Shown here: positions 8,701-16,352 of the stretch, one piece after another | Layout of the letters: each line of letters opens with the position of its first letter | Position numbering within the stretch: position 1 is the first letter of the stretch | From: Polyangiaceae bacterium | Lineage (GTDB): Bacteria; Myxococcota_A; Polyangia; Polyangiales; Polyangiaceae | DNA: 64,000 bases | Assembly (NCBI GenBank): GCA_019637265.1 | Contig: JAHBVY010000006.1 | Coordinates: 124,001-188,000, forward strand | Direction of reading: 5' to 3' | The notes under the pieces: model-generated | Database searches by the model: none | Told to the model about the DNA's origin: nothing | What the model saw: the letters and a program-made list of their open reading frames with translations, nothing else | Position numbers and translations under genes: made by a program

Positions 8701-9196
8701 GTGTCAGGACGGCGTCGCGACGCCGAGCTCGGTGTGCAACGGCAGCGGCAGCTGCCTGAGCGGCTCCGCGCGCGCTTGCCATCCTTACGCGTGCAGCGGT
8801 GACCGCTGCGCCACCCAGTGCGCGGCGCCGAGCGACTGCGCCGAGGGCTTCGATTGCGTCGCGGGTGCGTGCGAGGCGCTCGGTGTGGGTGGCGCGGGTG
8901 GCGTGGGTGGCTCGGGCGGCGCTGGTGGTGTGGGCGGCTCCGGCGGCTCGTCAGTCGGCGCGAGCGGCGGCACGGGCGGCACCGCGCTGCCGGACGCTGG
9001 CCCCGTCGGGGGCGCCGCGGGCGCGCCTCGCATCGAGGCCATCGACACCGGCTCGGGTTGCTCGGTGGGTCCCGTCAGGGGGGCTGACCGCGCGCCCTGG
9101 GCCTTGCTGCTCGGCTTGGCGGGGCTCGCAGCGTACGGCGCGCGGGGGCGACGGCGCACGACGAACATCAGGCGCGGCGCGGACGGGGCGCGCTAG
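5714..9196 (+). CDS. Large Cys-rich modular surface lipoprotein with MYXO-CTERM-like tail
   Basis: 1160-residue secreted protein. It starts with a lipoprotein signal (ALLWVVGC, C17) and is then built of nine modules, each centred on a C-V/A-D-G-x-C-C segment followed by a C-x-x-C pair (for example CVDGRCCESACSGTCRSC). Modules 1-4 are about 55-60 residues apart and carry TDPGTCEGTSTCS-type linkers; the later ones are separated by about 130 residues with GAPRGGRP-type linkers. A Gly/Ser-rich stretch and a tail GSGCSVG-hydrophobic helix-RGRRR follow, resembling MYXO-CTERM sorting signals. Such Cys-rich repeat proteins are typical of myxobacterial cell surfaces; a disulphide-bonded adhesive or structural role is inferred. 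TACCCT at 5694-5699 could start a transcript near GTG 5705 or 5708, so the N-terminus may be 2-3 residues longer. Confidence 0.85.
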   Translation: MRRLAWLWVALLWVVGCSGSEGHEPPLGTQSAALANGTACALPADCDSGHCVDGVCCESACDAACRTCANATGTCVAITSGPDVGTCEGTSTCSAAGSCLSAQGQTCTTAGDCASGHCVDGRCCESACSGTCRSCANPSGTCDPVASGTDPGTCEGTSTCSAGICVSGQGATCTVAGDCASGHCVDGRCCESACDGACRSCANPSGTCNPITSGTDPGTCEGTSTCSAAGTCLSAQGQTCTSNGQCASGFCVDGRCCENACGGVCRTCNNASGACVAVTSGPDPGTCEGANTCSTAGTCLKIQGEACGGAGECASGHCVDGVCCADDCGGGNPNDCRACNVPGSLGTCSVRPIDTVCRPAETGRLCDVAEQCDGISTECPVDGVRDATYECRSPSCAGATATLATLCNGSSKDCPAPTTQPCNPYVCGPTACNTTCSGDAQCASTAWCNNLNQCTPKFNLGLACSESRQCSSGQCVDGVCCNAACGGQCQACNLPGQLGQCAVVTGAPRGGRPACAGDGGACSGACDGTNPTSCAMPAGETECRASTCSAGQEVTATFCDGSGSCPAASSVVDCGAYRCGPIACLTSCTTDSQCITGFRCAGGACVTGAPNGAACSAGTECSSGVCADGVCCDTPCNGQCEACANPGSVGTCSAVTGAPVGGRPACSDDGSVCGGSCNGVQRTACAYPNVATECRAAACAAGEATFAATCNGAGACPAEETLTCPTGTCAGDLCDGDCQVDGQCSAGAEFCAAGVCTPLRSNGAQCSRDSMCVSGRCVDGTCCNRACGGQCEACNVAGSEGICSPVSGAPRGARPPCADDGTSCGGSCDGVDGSQCSYPTASTVCRGASCVADIATLEGRCSGSGSCSSQQQVACAPYSCSGSACDQCTSDSGCASGQFCGGGRCLAVQPDGSVCSGDGQCASGHCVDGVCCDTACEGQCASCAEPGTIGVCSPIAGSPRGGRASCGGTGVCAGSCEGTSQSCVFPGGSVTCAAGSCQDGVATPSSVCNGSGSCLSGSARACHPYACSGDRCATQCAAPSDCAEGFDCVAGACEALGVGGAGGVGGSGGAGGVGGSGGSSVGASGGTGGTALPDAGPVGGAAGAPRIEAIDTGSGCSVGPVRGADRAPWALLLGLAGLAAYGARGRRRTTNIRRGADGAR

Positions 9197-9213
9197 GTCG
9201 GGGAGTAGCGAGC

Positions 9214-9235
9214 GGCTCCCCTCAGATGGGGAGCT
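9214..9235. terminator. Hairpin between convergent genes
   Basis: GCTCCCC / GGGGAGC (9215-9221 and 9228-9234) with a 6-base loop fills the 38-base gap between the Cys-rich lipoprotein gene and recX. It could serve both strands; there is no T-tract. Confidence 0.5.
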
Positions 9236-9963
9236 CAGCTCTCGAGGTCGCTCGTCTCGGCTTCCAAGGCGCGGCGAGCAACGTCGAAGCCAAAGCCGCG
9301 GCGGGCGAGCGCCGCGAGGGCGCGCTGACGCTGCACTTCCGTGGCGGAAGGAGCCCGCCGGCGCGTGGGGCTACGCTTCTTCCGCGCGTCGGGCTCGGTT
9401 GCTCGGGGCCAGGCCTCGGGCTGTGAGGTTTCAGGATCCGAAGCGCCTGGCTCTTCGGGCGCTTCGGGCCAAGGCGAGGCGGCGACTTCAGGGTCCGCGC
9501 GGCGCGGGATCAGCCGGCGGCGCCGCAGGTAGGCGCGCGCGGCCTCGAGCTCGGGCTCCCCTTGCTCCGCCGCGAGCAGCTCGGCGAGGAGCTCCCGCGC
9601 GACCCCGCGCTGAGCCAGGCGCTGCTCGGCGGCGCGCCGTGAGACGCCGCGCCGCCTCAGGCTCTCGAGCTGGTGCGTCGCGTAGCGGCGGTCATCGAGT
9701 AAGCCCGACTGCTGATAGCGCGCGAGCAGCGCCTCGATGTCCGCCTTCACCGCCTCGGCGTCGATGGGCTCCGCCGCCACGCGCCGCGCGCGCTTCAGCC
9801 GCTCGGTGAGCACCCGGCGCAGGTTCTGGACGCTCGAGTCGAAGCGCGTGAGGTAGGCGAGCGCCGCGCGCTCGAGGCCCACCCAAGAGACGTCCGGCGC
9901 GCGCTGCGAGCGCTTGCCCTTCGCGCGTGGCTCGCGCGCTCCCTGGGTACCCTCCGGCTTCAT
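9235..9963 (-). CDS. recX: RecX-family regulator of RecA
   Basis: 242-residue RecX homologue; RecX binds RecA filaments and limits recombination activity. The first half has the typical three-helix repeats with the GLLDDRRYA segment near residue 87 and RRGVSRRAAEQRL after it. A long low-complexity insert (about residues 160-205, rich in Pro, Glu and Arg) precedes the last helical repeat (QRQRALAALARRGFGFDVARRAL, shown here in part by RRGFGFDVARRAL). It is translationally coupled to recQ by an ATGA overlap at 9960-9963. recX next to recQ rather than recA is less usual. Confidence 0.85.
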   Translation of the reverse strand: MKPEGTQGAREPRAKGKRSQRAPDVSWVGLERAALAYLTRFDSSVQNLRRVLTERLKRARRVAAEPIDAEAVKADIEALLARYQQSGLLDDRRYATHQLESLRRRGVSRRAAEQRLAQRGVARELLAELLAAEQGEPELEAARAYLRRRRLIPRRADPEVAASPWPEAPEEPGASDPETSQPEAWPRATEPDARKKRSPTRRRAPSATEVQRQRALAALARRGFGFDVARRALEAETSDLES

Positions 9964-11930
9964 GAGTGCGCCGCCAGCGCCGTCAAGAAGGCGTCCCCGT
10001 AGCGCTCGACCTTCGCCGGACCGAACCCGAAGACCTCCTCGAGCTGCGCGTGATCCTGTGGGCGAAGCTCGATCATCTCACGCAGGCTGCGGTCACTGGC
10101 GACGACGTACGGGGGCACGCTCGCCTCCTCCGCCAGCGCGCGCCGCACGGCGCGCAGCGCCTCGAATAGCTCCCGAAGCCCGCTGTCCAGCTCCTCGTGC
10201 GCGCTCGGCCCGCCCCGCGTCGCTCCGGCGCGGCTGGAGGTACCAGAGCGCCGCGCACCGATACGTTCGGCTGACTTACCTTGTTCGCTCGCGGGGAGCC
10301 TGAGGCGCGGCGCGCGCTGCCCCATCATCACCTGGTGCCCCTCGCGCGTCAGCGTCACCAGCGGCCGCTCCGTCCCCACGAAGCTCACCCAACCCGCCGT
10401 CACGCAGCGACTGAGGAGCCGCGTGAGCCAGCGCTCCGAGTAGCTCTGGAGCACCCCGAAGGTGCTCACTTGGGTCAGGCCGGCGGAGGTGAGCCGGCGC
10501 TCCACCTTGCCGCGCAAGAGGTTCACCGCAGCGCCGAGCCCGAACTTGCCCTGCACCCGCGCCACGCCGCTCAGCGCCTTGCGCACCACGAGCGTCGTCT
10601 CCTCTTGGGTGACTTCGTCTTCCTCTTCGAGCCCGAGGCACACGTCGCAGCGCCCGCAACCCTCGAGGTCGTCATCCGCCGTGCCGAAGTAGCGAAGGAT
10701 CGCGTCGTGGCGGCACGAGCCGCCCTCGGCCCAGCGCATCAGCTCGAGGAACAGGCTCCACTTGTGCTCCACCACCCGCGGGTCGGGCGGCACGTCGTCC
10801 GTCGGGAGCTCGAGCAAGCGGCGGCGGAGCGGGAAATCTTGCGCGCTCGAGAGCATGAGCCCGAACGCGCTGTCCCCGTCGCGGCCGGCGCGGCCAACCT
10901 CCTGATAGTAAGCCTCGATCGAGCCGGGTGGTGAGAGGTGCACCACCGCGCGCACATCGGCGCGGTCGATGCCCATGCCGAAGGCGTTGGTCGCGGCGAC
11001 CACCTCCAGCGCCCCCTCCGAGAAGCGCCGGAGCACTCGGTCGCGCTCCTCCGCGCCCAAACCCGCGTGGTAACCCGCGGCGCGCCAGCCACGCTGGGCG
11101 AGCCGCGCGGCCTCCTCGTCCGTCGCGCGGCGGGTGGCGCAATAGACAATGGCGCTGCCTTTTCCGGCGTTCGGGCGCGCGAGCGCCTCGGCGAGCTGAG
11201 CGTCCACCGCCTCACCCAGCTCGCGCCGCGAGGTCGTCTCCCGGGCGCGCAGCGTGAGGTTGGGGCGCGCGAAGCCGCGCAGCAGCTGCGGCGTGTCCGT
11301 GGGGAGCCCGAGGCGGCTCAAGATCTCGTCGCGCACCACGGGGGTGGCGGTGGCGGTGCAGGCGAGCACCCGCGCGGAGCTCATGCGCCGCACCAGCTCA
11401 CCCACCCGCAAGTATTCCGGGCGGAAATCATGACCCCACTCGGAGATGCAGTGGGCCTCGTCGATGGCGAGCAGCGGGCACTCGATGCGACCGAGCAGCT
11501 GCTGGAAGCCAGCGAACACCAGGCGCTCGGGCGCCACGTAGATCAGCTTGTAGCGCCCCTCCGCGATCTCCGAGAGGCGCCGCCGCGCCTCGTCCGAGCT
11601 CAGCGTGGCGGCGAGGAAGGTCGCCGGGACGCCGCGGGCGGTGAGCGCCGCGACCTGGTCTTGCATCAGCGCGATGAGCGGCGACACCACCAGGGTGGTG
11701 CCGGGCAAGAGCAGCGCCGGCAGCTGGTAGATGAGGCTCTTGCCGCCGCCGGTGGGCGCCACCAAGAGGAGGCGCCGCGCCTCGAGCAAGGTGCGGATGG
11801 CCTCCTCTTGCCCCGGGCGGAACGCGTCGTGCCCCAGCCGCGCGAGGGCGGCGCCGAGCGCTTCACCGCTCGGCGCCGTCGGGTTCACGGGGGAGCCCGC
11901 TTCGCTCGAGCTGCTCGGCGCGTGAGGCAT
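9960..11930 (-). CDS. recQ: ATP-dependent DNA helicase RecQ
   Basis: 656-residue 3'-5' superfamily-2 helicase that unwinds recombination and replication intermediates. It has Walker A APTGGGKS (58-65), DEAH at 157-160 with CISEWGHDF after it, motif V-VI (FGMGIDRADVRAV and QEVGRAGRDG, 343-352), the RecQ zinc site (C406, C425, C428, C431), a winged-helix region, and a C-terminal HRDC domain (about 580-650). About 50 residues of Ser/Arg/Gly-rich linker separate the last two. A GATATA segment lies 7 bases before the ATG, possibly a -10 element of a leaderless transcript. It overlaps recX by four bases. Confidence 0.95.
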   Translation of the reverse strand: MPHAPSSSSEAGSPVNPTAPSGEALGAALARLGHDAFRPGQEEAIRTLLEARRLLLVAPTGGGKSLIYQLPALLLPGTTLVVSPLIALMQDQVAALTARGVPATFLAATLSSDEARRRLSEIAEGRYKLIYVAPERLVFAGFQQLLGRIECPLLAIDEAHCISEWGHDFRPEYLRVGELVRRMSSARVLACTATATPVVRDEILSRLGLPTDTPQLLRGFARPNLTLRARETTSRRELGEAVDAQLAEALARPNAGKGSAIVYCATRRATDEEAARLAQRGWRAAGYHAGLGAEERDRVLRRFSEGALEVVAATNAFGMGIDRADVRAVVHLSPPGSIEAYYQEVGRAGRDGDSAFGLMLSSAQDFPLRRRLLELPTDDVPPDPRVVEHKWSLFLELMRWAEGGSCRHDAILRYFGTADDDLEGCGRCDVCLGLEEEDEVTQEETTLVVRKALSGVARVQGKFGLGAAVNLLRGKVERRLTSAGLTQVSTFGVLQSYSERWLTRLLSRCVTAGWVSFVGTERPLVTLTREGHQVMMGQRAPRLRLPASEQGKSAERIGARRSGTSSRAGATRGGPSAHEELDSGLRELFEALRAVRRALAEEASVPPYVVASDRSLREMIELRPQDHAQLEEVFGFGPAKVERYGDAFLTALAAHS

Positions 11931-12016
11931 GCGGCGGTATATCCCACGCGCGGCGGCCTCACTACCTCTAGCGAGCTATCGGGCTGCCATCCCGTGTCAC
12001 AGCGTCGCCGCGCGAG

Positions 12017-13198
12017 CTACTCGGCTGCGGCCGCGTGCGCTGGCTCGTGGGGCCGCGCCGGCTGCTCGGCCCATGGGGCGCGCTGCGAGAGCCGCGCCAT
12101 GCGATCGAAGCTCGCCTCGTTCTTGTTCAGCACCACCTGGAAGCAGGCGGCGCTGCCTTGCTTGGCCACCAGGCTGCTCCAGGCGAGGAAGAAGCTCCAG
12201 ATGCGGAACCAGCGCTCGCCGAAGCGCGCCACGATGAGCTCCCGCTGGCGCTCCCAGTTCCGCGCCCAGGCGCTGATGGTGAGCGCGTAGTGCGGGCTGA
12301 GGTTCTCCATCAGCTGACACTCGAAGCCCGCCTTCTCGGTGGCCTTGAGCATCGAGCCCGGCGGTAGCGAGGCGTCCGCGCCGGGGAACACGTAGCGGTT
12401 CATGAACAGCCCCCAGATGAGATCTTCCGGCTGGAGCCCGCGCCGGAGGCCGGTCCACTGGAGCAGGAACAGGCCGTCGTCCGTGAGCAGCTCGCGCACG
12501 CGCTGGAGGAAGCTCGAGAGGTTCTTCACCCCCACGTGCTCGATCATCTCGAGGCAGGTGATGCGATCGTAGCGCTCACCCTCGAGGTCACGATAGTCAG
12601 CGCAGCGTACTTGGGCGCGCTCGCCGAGCCCCCAAGCGGCGATGCGCTCATTGGCGAGCTGGGCTTCGTTCTGCGCCAGGCTGATCCCGATGGCCTTCAC
12701 CTGGTGCTCGCGCGCGACGTAGGTGACCAGCGCCCCGAAGCCCGCGCCGATGTCGAGCAGGCGGTGCTCGGGGCGGAGCTCGAGCCGCAGCGCGACGCGC
12801 GCGAGCTTGGCGTCTTGCGCTGCCTCGAGGCTATCCCCAGGGTCCGTGAAGTGGGCGCAGGTGTAGGCCATGCGCGGCCCGAGGAAGCTCTCGAAGAACT
12901 CATTGCCTCGGTCGTAGTGCTCTCGCACCAGGCGCTGGTCGCTCGCGCGTGAGTGGAGGCTCACCTCTGGCACGAAGTTCTTCACCGCCCACTTGAGGTG
13001 ATCTTGCGTCAGCGAGTATTTGACGAACAGCTGACGCTTGGCGAGCAAATCAGCGATGGTGACGCCCGGCTTGAGATCGATCGCCCCGTCGAAGTAGGCC
13101 TCGTACAGCGTCGACATCGGGATCGGCTTGGCGCCGAAGCGCTGGGCGAGCTTCTCATCGTTGAAACAAACGAAGTCGGCGAGCGTCGGGTTCGGCAT
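12017..13198 (-). CDS. cfa: Cyclopropane-fatty-acyl-phospholipid synthase family methyltransferase
   Basis: 393-residue SAM-dependent enzyme of the Cfa family; such enzymes methylenate double bonds of membrane phospholipid acyl chains. The SAM site is LLDIGAGFGAL (near residue 150). ISLAQNEAQLANERI, the ITCLEMIEHVG block with its acidic active-site residues, and the C-terminal YFP-like segment (NRYVFPGADASLPPG) are typical. The N-terminal ~90 residues form the lipid-binding domain. The start at 13198 (MPNPTLADF) is chosen because the 19 residues before it are non-conserved. The last ~30 residues are Ala/Pro/Arg-rich. It stands alone between recQ and the thioredoxin-like gene. It could methylate another lipid. 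Confidence 0.85.
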   Translation of the reverse strand: MPNPTLADFVCFNDEKLAQRFGAKPIPMSTLYEAYFDGAIDLKPGVTIADLLAKRQLFVKYSLTQDHLKWAVKNFVPEVSLHSRASDQRLVREHYDRGNEFFESFLGPRMAYTCAHFTDPGDSLEAAQDAKLARVALRLELRPEHRLLDIGAGFGALVTYVAREHQVKAIGISLAQNEAQLANERIAAWGLGERAQVRCADYRDLEGERYDRITCLEMIEHVGVKNLSSFLQRVRELLTDDGLFLLQWTGLRRGLQPEDLIWGLFMNRYVFPGADASLPPGSMLKATEKAGFECQLMENLSPHYALTISAWARNWERQRELIVARFGERWFRIWSFFLAWSSLVAKQGSAACFQVVLNKNEASFDRMARLSQRAPWAEQPARPHEPAHAAAAE

Positions 13199-13378
13199 AA
13201 ACAGGGGTCCAGTGGGGCGGCCTGGGGCTAGCCTGAGGCACTCAGGGCGGCTCACGCAAGGCCACCCGCGCGGCGCAGCGCGTCACGGAGCGCGCGCCGC
13301 ATACACGCCTACGCGGGGTCGCCGAGCTGGCTCAACCAACGGGCCCCCGGGCCAAGCGGGCGGCCCAGCGACTGAGCA

Positions 13379-13405
13379 GCGCCGCTGACCCATGGGCAGC
13401 GGCGC
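13379..13405. terminator. 9-bp hairpin in the 13.2-13.5 kb spacer
   Basis: GCGCCGCTG / CAGCGGCGC with a 9-base loop, 64 bases past the stop of the thioredoxin-like lipoprotein gene. A second, weaker stem (ACTGA/TCAGT, 13420-13448) lies between. Apart from these hairpins I see nothing in 13199-13468. Confidence 0.35.
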
Positions 13406-13468
13406 CATGAGGCAGCTACACTGACGAATTGGGCCGCAGGGCCTCAGTCAAACCGTCAGCTAAACTGC

Positions 13469-14101
13469 TCACTCGCCCAGCGCGGCGCGCATCGACTTCT
13501 CGAGCGCTTCGGGCTGCTGCGCCGAGTAGAAGTAGGGGAAGCGCGGGTGAGGGCTCTTGAGCTCGGCGTTGAAGCTGCCGTCCTTCGAGAGGAAGAACAC
13601 GCGCGGCACGTAGCCACCCAGCTGCGAGAAGGGCGGCGCCTTGAGCCAGGCGTCGCCCGCGTCGGCGTCTTGACGCACCATGACAAAACGCTTCCCCAGC
13701 TCTTCGAAGCGCGGGGTGCGCATCATCTGATCGAGCTCGCGACAACGTGCGCACCACTCCGCGTACACCACTACGCAGAGCGGTTTTCCTGTCGCGCGGG
13801 CCTCCTTCAGGCCCTCCTCGTAGCCGAGCCAGCGCGCGCCCCCGCTGAACATCCCGCTGGGCGCGGCGGCTGGGGCGCCCGACGGGGCCTCGGCGCGGGG
13901 CGCGTCCGAGGTGGGGGCAGGGCGCGTCTCGGCAGAGTCGCAGCCGACCAGGAGCAGGAGGGCGGCCCCGGCTGCCCGAGCACCGGACGGACTGAGCAGC
14001 GCGCGGCGGAATAATCCACGTGGAAATACTGCTCCACCCTCCGCACGGCCCGCGAGCGACGCTGTGCGATCCTGGCGCAGCCCCTCATGACGGTGTCTCA
14101 T
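13469..14101 (-). CDS. Thioredoxin-fold lipoprotein
   Basis: 210-residue predicted periplasmic or outer-membrane lipoprotein. It has a long Arg-rich N-region, a hydrophobic segment ending LLLLVGC (lipid-attachment C54), a Pro/Ala/Ser linker, then a thioredoxin-like domain from about residue 88 with redox motif AEWCARC (C117, C120) and a cis-Pro region (GGYVPRVFFLSKDG). It resembles the thioredoxin_7/DsbD C-terminal-like group, which reduces or oxidises envelope cysteines. The ~35 residues before the hydrophobic segment are long for a lipoprotein signal, so the true start may lie further in. It sits downstream of the radical SAM gene with a 213-base spacer. Confidence 0.75.
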   Translation of the reverse strand: MRHRHEGLRQDRTASLAGRAEGGAVFPRGLFRRALLSPSGARAAGAALLLLVGCDSAETRPAPTSDAPRAEAPSGAPAAAPSGMFSGGARWLGYEEGLKEARATGKPLCVVVYAEWCARCRELDQMMRTPRFEELGKRFVMVRQDADAGDAWLKAPPFSQLGGYVPRVFFLSKDGSFNAELKSPHPRFPYFYSAQQPEALEKSMRAALGE

Positions 14102-14117
14102 CGAAGTCGCCTCACGT

Positions 14118-14318
14118 TCACCGAGATCCTGCGTTCATTCCAGCCTCGGATAGCAGCAGCTCCGAGCTTCCTGGCGCGCCGCGGACGGAGCCTCTGGTGG
14201 CGGCGCCACGGTGCTCTGCGCCACGGTGCTCTGCGTCGCGGTGCCGTCCAACCCCCCCCAAAAAAACAGGGGTGCTGAGCTCTGTCGTAGCGGCGGCCGC
14301 GCCTGGCGGCGCCGTCAT
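14118..14318 (-). CDS. Candidate 66-residue ORF coupled to the radical SAM gene
   Basis: Small open frame whose ATG forms an ATGA overlap with the stop of the radical SAM gene, the same arrangement as other coupled genes here. It contains His-Arg pentads (HRDAE, HRGAE, HRGAA) encoded by a 15-bp tandem repeat, an Ala-rich start and a GSSELLLSEAG segment. Position, size and repeats would suit a precursor peptide for the upstream enzyme. Against this, the frame crosses a T/G-tract motif seen elsewhere in non-coding spacers, short frames are common in GC-rich DNA, and no family is recognised. Treat as hypothetical. Confidence 0.25.
   Translation of the reverse strand: MTAPPGAAAATTELSTPVFLGGVGRHRDAEHRGAEHRGAATRGSVRGAPGSSELLLSEAGMNAGSR
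14205..14249. repeat. 15-bp tandem repeat, 2 exact plus 1 degenerate copy
   Basis: GCCACGGTGCTCTGC at 14205-14219 and 14220-14234, followed by a diverged third copy 14235-14249 that runs into the T/G-tract motif. Confidence 0.8.
14248..14267 (-). repeat. T/G-tract intergenic motif, site A
   Basis: On the minus strand it reads T7 G8 TTGG followed by ACGGCACCG. It lies 48 bases after the stop of the radical SAM gene and shares the 15-mer GGTTGGACGGCACCG with 5615-5629 and 39279-39293. Confidence 0.6.
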
Positions 14319-15811
14319 GAGGCGGTGCCGGTTTGCAGGAAGTGTGAGCGCTCGCGCACCGTCGTCCAGCGCCGGAAGATCTCGATGGTGGTGGGGTCGT
14401 CCTCCGCCAGCTTGCTGAACAGGTAGTCCTGGATCCCCTTGTGGACCTGGCAAATCGCGTTCTCCCGCGTGCGGCCCTGGATGGACCCATGGGAGGTGTA
14501 GTTGTTCTCCGGCTTGATGCCGCAGTACGGGTTGTAAGTGCAGTTGACGCAGTCCGTCTGGGCGTCGAGGTTGCTCGCGACCAGCGCGGCGCGCACCGTC
14601 TCGTGAGTCATCAGCTCGCGGTACTTGGCGGTGTCCACGTGGCCGAGCAGGAAGGTGTCGTCCCCCATCTCGTGGAGCATGCGCCCCTCGTCGCTGATGA
14701 AGATGTTCCCGTCGTAGTTGTAGGCGATGCCGCCGACGCCGGCGCCCGAGGGGTTACGGATGTCGAGGAAGTTGGGGTCGTCCCCCGTGAGGATCTTGGT
14801 GAGGAAGATCGACGCGAAGCGCTCGAGCACCTGGGTGCCGCCCTTGTTCAGCTCGATGATGTAGTCCACCGCGGCGCGGTAGAACTCCTCGTACCGCCGG
14901 CGCTCGTACTCGATCACCTTGTGGGTCTTCTCCGCGAAGCCGAAGGGATCCACCGGGCGCAGGAAGATGGAGCGGCAGCCGAGCTCCACGTAGGTGTCGA
15001 CGATTTGCTTCGGCATGTCGAGCGCCGCGCGCGTCGTCGTGAGCAGCGCTTCCACATGGTAAAGCACTGGGTCCAGCCCGAGCTCGATGTAGCGCTCGTT
15101 GATGCGGCGGATCCAGGTGGAGGCCTGCTGGTAGGCGTTGCCGCTGGGGAGGACGCGCTGCTTGTTGTGGAGCTTCTCCGGGCCGTCGATGCTGGTGCAG
15201 ATCTGCACCTTGTGCTTGATGAGGTAGTCGAGCTTCTCGTCCGTCATCAGCGCCAAGTTGCTCACCATCGTGAACTCGAGCTCCTTGCCGTAGGCGCGGT
15301 TCTTCTCGATGGCGTACTCGATGATGTGCTTCACGATGGGGAAGTTCGCGAGCGGCTCCCCGCCTTGAAATTCGATGGTGATGCGCGGCGCCGTGCTCTG
15401 CAGCGAGAGGTCGACGGAGCGCTCGGCCGTCTCCCGGCTCATGTCCGTCTCCACCTGATCCATGTTGGCGCGGCTGGCGTGGCAGTAGACGCAGGTCTCG
15501 TTGCAGCGCAGCGTGACCACCATCATGTGCAAGATGGGGCCGTAGTTCAGGAAGCGGCGCCGGGTGAGCACCCGATCGCGGATCTTCGCGACGTCCACCT
15601 GGTCACGGATGAAGTTGCGAGCGGTGAGCCGCGCCTCGAGCTCCGGGCTGAGCTCCCCCTGGTACAGCCCCCGGAACTCCTCCTCGCTCACGAACGTCCA
15701 GTCCCCAAAGTAGCTGGTGAGGAGCACCTTCCCGGCGACCGGCCGAAACCGTAGCGGGACCAGCTTGCCGGGGCTCTTGGGCTTCGTGAGATCGTTCAAG
15801 CGCACATTCAT
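14315..15811 (-). CDS. Radical SAM/SPASM-type peptide maturase, HxsB-like
   Basis: 498-residue radical SAM protein. The [4Fe-4S] SAM cluster motif is C103-x3-C107-x2-C110 (LRCNETCVYC). The body has EFQGGEPLANF, the CTSIDGP segment, a FLRPVDPFGFA block and YNYDGNIFISDEGRMLHEMG, which closely match what I know of the HxsB maturase of His-Xaa-Ser systems. A C-terminal Cys set (CVNCTYNPYCG and a later ICQVH) would bind auxiliary clusters. HxsB modifies HxsA peptides with HxsC/HxsD, none of which is visible here. GAGGA four bases before ATG 15811 supports this start; the frame extends to 15838. It is flanked by pgpA-like and thioredoxin-like genes and may have a 66-codon partner overlapping its stop. 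Confidence 0.8.
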   Translation of the reverse strand: MNVRLNDLTKPKSPGKLVPLRFRPVAGKVLLTSYFGDWTFVSEEEFRGLYQGELSPELEARLTARNFIRDQVDVAKIRDRVLTRRRFLNYGPILHMMVVTLRCNETCVYCHASRANMDQVETDMSRETAERSVDLSLQSTAPRITIEFQGGEPLANFPIVKHIIEYAIEKNRAYGKELEFTMVSNLALMTDEKLDYLIKHKVQICTSIDGPEKLHNKQRVLPSGNAYQQASTWIRRINERYIELGLDPVLYHVEALLTTTRAALDMPKQIVDTYVELGCRSIFLRPVDPFGFAEKTHKVIEYERRRYEEFYRAAVDYIIELNKGGTQVLERFASIFLTKILTGDDPNFLDIRNPSGAGVGGIAYNYDGNIFISDEGRMLHEMGDDTFLLGHVDTAKYRELMTHETVRAALVASNLDAQTDCVNCTYNPYCGIKPENNYTSHGSIQGRTRENAICQVHKGIQDYLFSKLAEDDPTTIEIFRRWTTVRERSHFLQTGTAS

Positions 15812-15894
15812 AAAGTCCTCAGACCCGCTCTTTAGCATGCCGGGCGCGAGTTCGGGATGGGTGGACGCTCCGTGACGAGGGCCGCCCCGATCCG

Positions 15895-16344
15895 CTACGC
15901 GAGCCAGCGGGCGGCGAGCCCCGCCAGCACCCCGGCGACGACGTCGTCCGCCATGATGCCGACGCCCTCCGGCGAGAGGTCCTCCGCCGCGTGCACGGGC
16001 CCCGGCTTGAGGATGTCGAAGGCGCGAAACAGCACCCAGGCCATGGCCTGCGTCTTCAGCGAGCTCCGGCGCACCAGGCCCAGCGCGATCAGCACGCCCG
16101 CCACCTCGTCGATCACCACGCGCTGTGGATCCGTCTCACCGCGCCGCGTCGCCACGCGCTGAGCCGCCCACACCCCGAGCCCAGTGACGCCCACCGTCGC
16201 CGCAACGTGCAGCGGGAGCGGCAGCCGCCGGAGCAGCAGGTGGAGCGGCACCGCGCCTAGCGAGCCGACGGTGCCCGGCGCCTTGGGGGAGAGCCCACAG
16301 CCAAACCAGGTCGCGATGAGCTCCGCCGCGCGGTCGCTATCCAT
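15895..16344 (-). CDS. pgpA: Phosphatidylglycerophosphatase A-like protein
   Basis: 149-residue membrane protein of the PgpA/YutG family, which dephosphorylates phosphatidylglycerophosphate to phosphatidylglycerol. It has the N-terminal FGCGLSPKAPGTVGSL block, a central DEVAGVLIAL segment near residue 85 with acidic residues thought to be catalytic, and FDILKPGPVHAAE near 115. There are about three membrane helices. ATG 16344 is chosen over the upstream ATG because TAGGGT lies eight bases before it and the extra six residues are not conserved. It is separated from the radical SAM gene by 83 bases. Confidence 0.85.
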   Translation of the reverse strand: MDSDRAAELIATWFGCGLSPKAPGTVGSLGAVPLHLLLRRLPLPLHVAATVGVTGLGVWAAQRVATRRGETDPQRVVIDEVAGVLIALGLVRRSSLKTQAMAWVLFRAFDILKPGPVHAAEDLSPEGVGIMADDVVAGVLAGLAARWLA

Positions 16345-16352
16345 GAGGCGGC

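Noticed and set aside
6254-8782. An 842-codon open frame antisense to the Cys-rich lipoprotein gene
   Set aside because: It is a shadow of a repetitive, GC-rich gene: composition is Ala/Arg/His-rich without domains, and the sense strand has clear signal, modules and sorting tail.
14315-15811. A complete His-Xaa-Ser (HxsABCD) system
   Set aside because: Only the HxsB-like enzyme is present; neighbouring genes are PgpA-like and thioredoxin-like, and no HxsC, HxsD or H-x-S repeat protein is visible.
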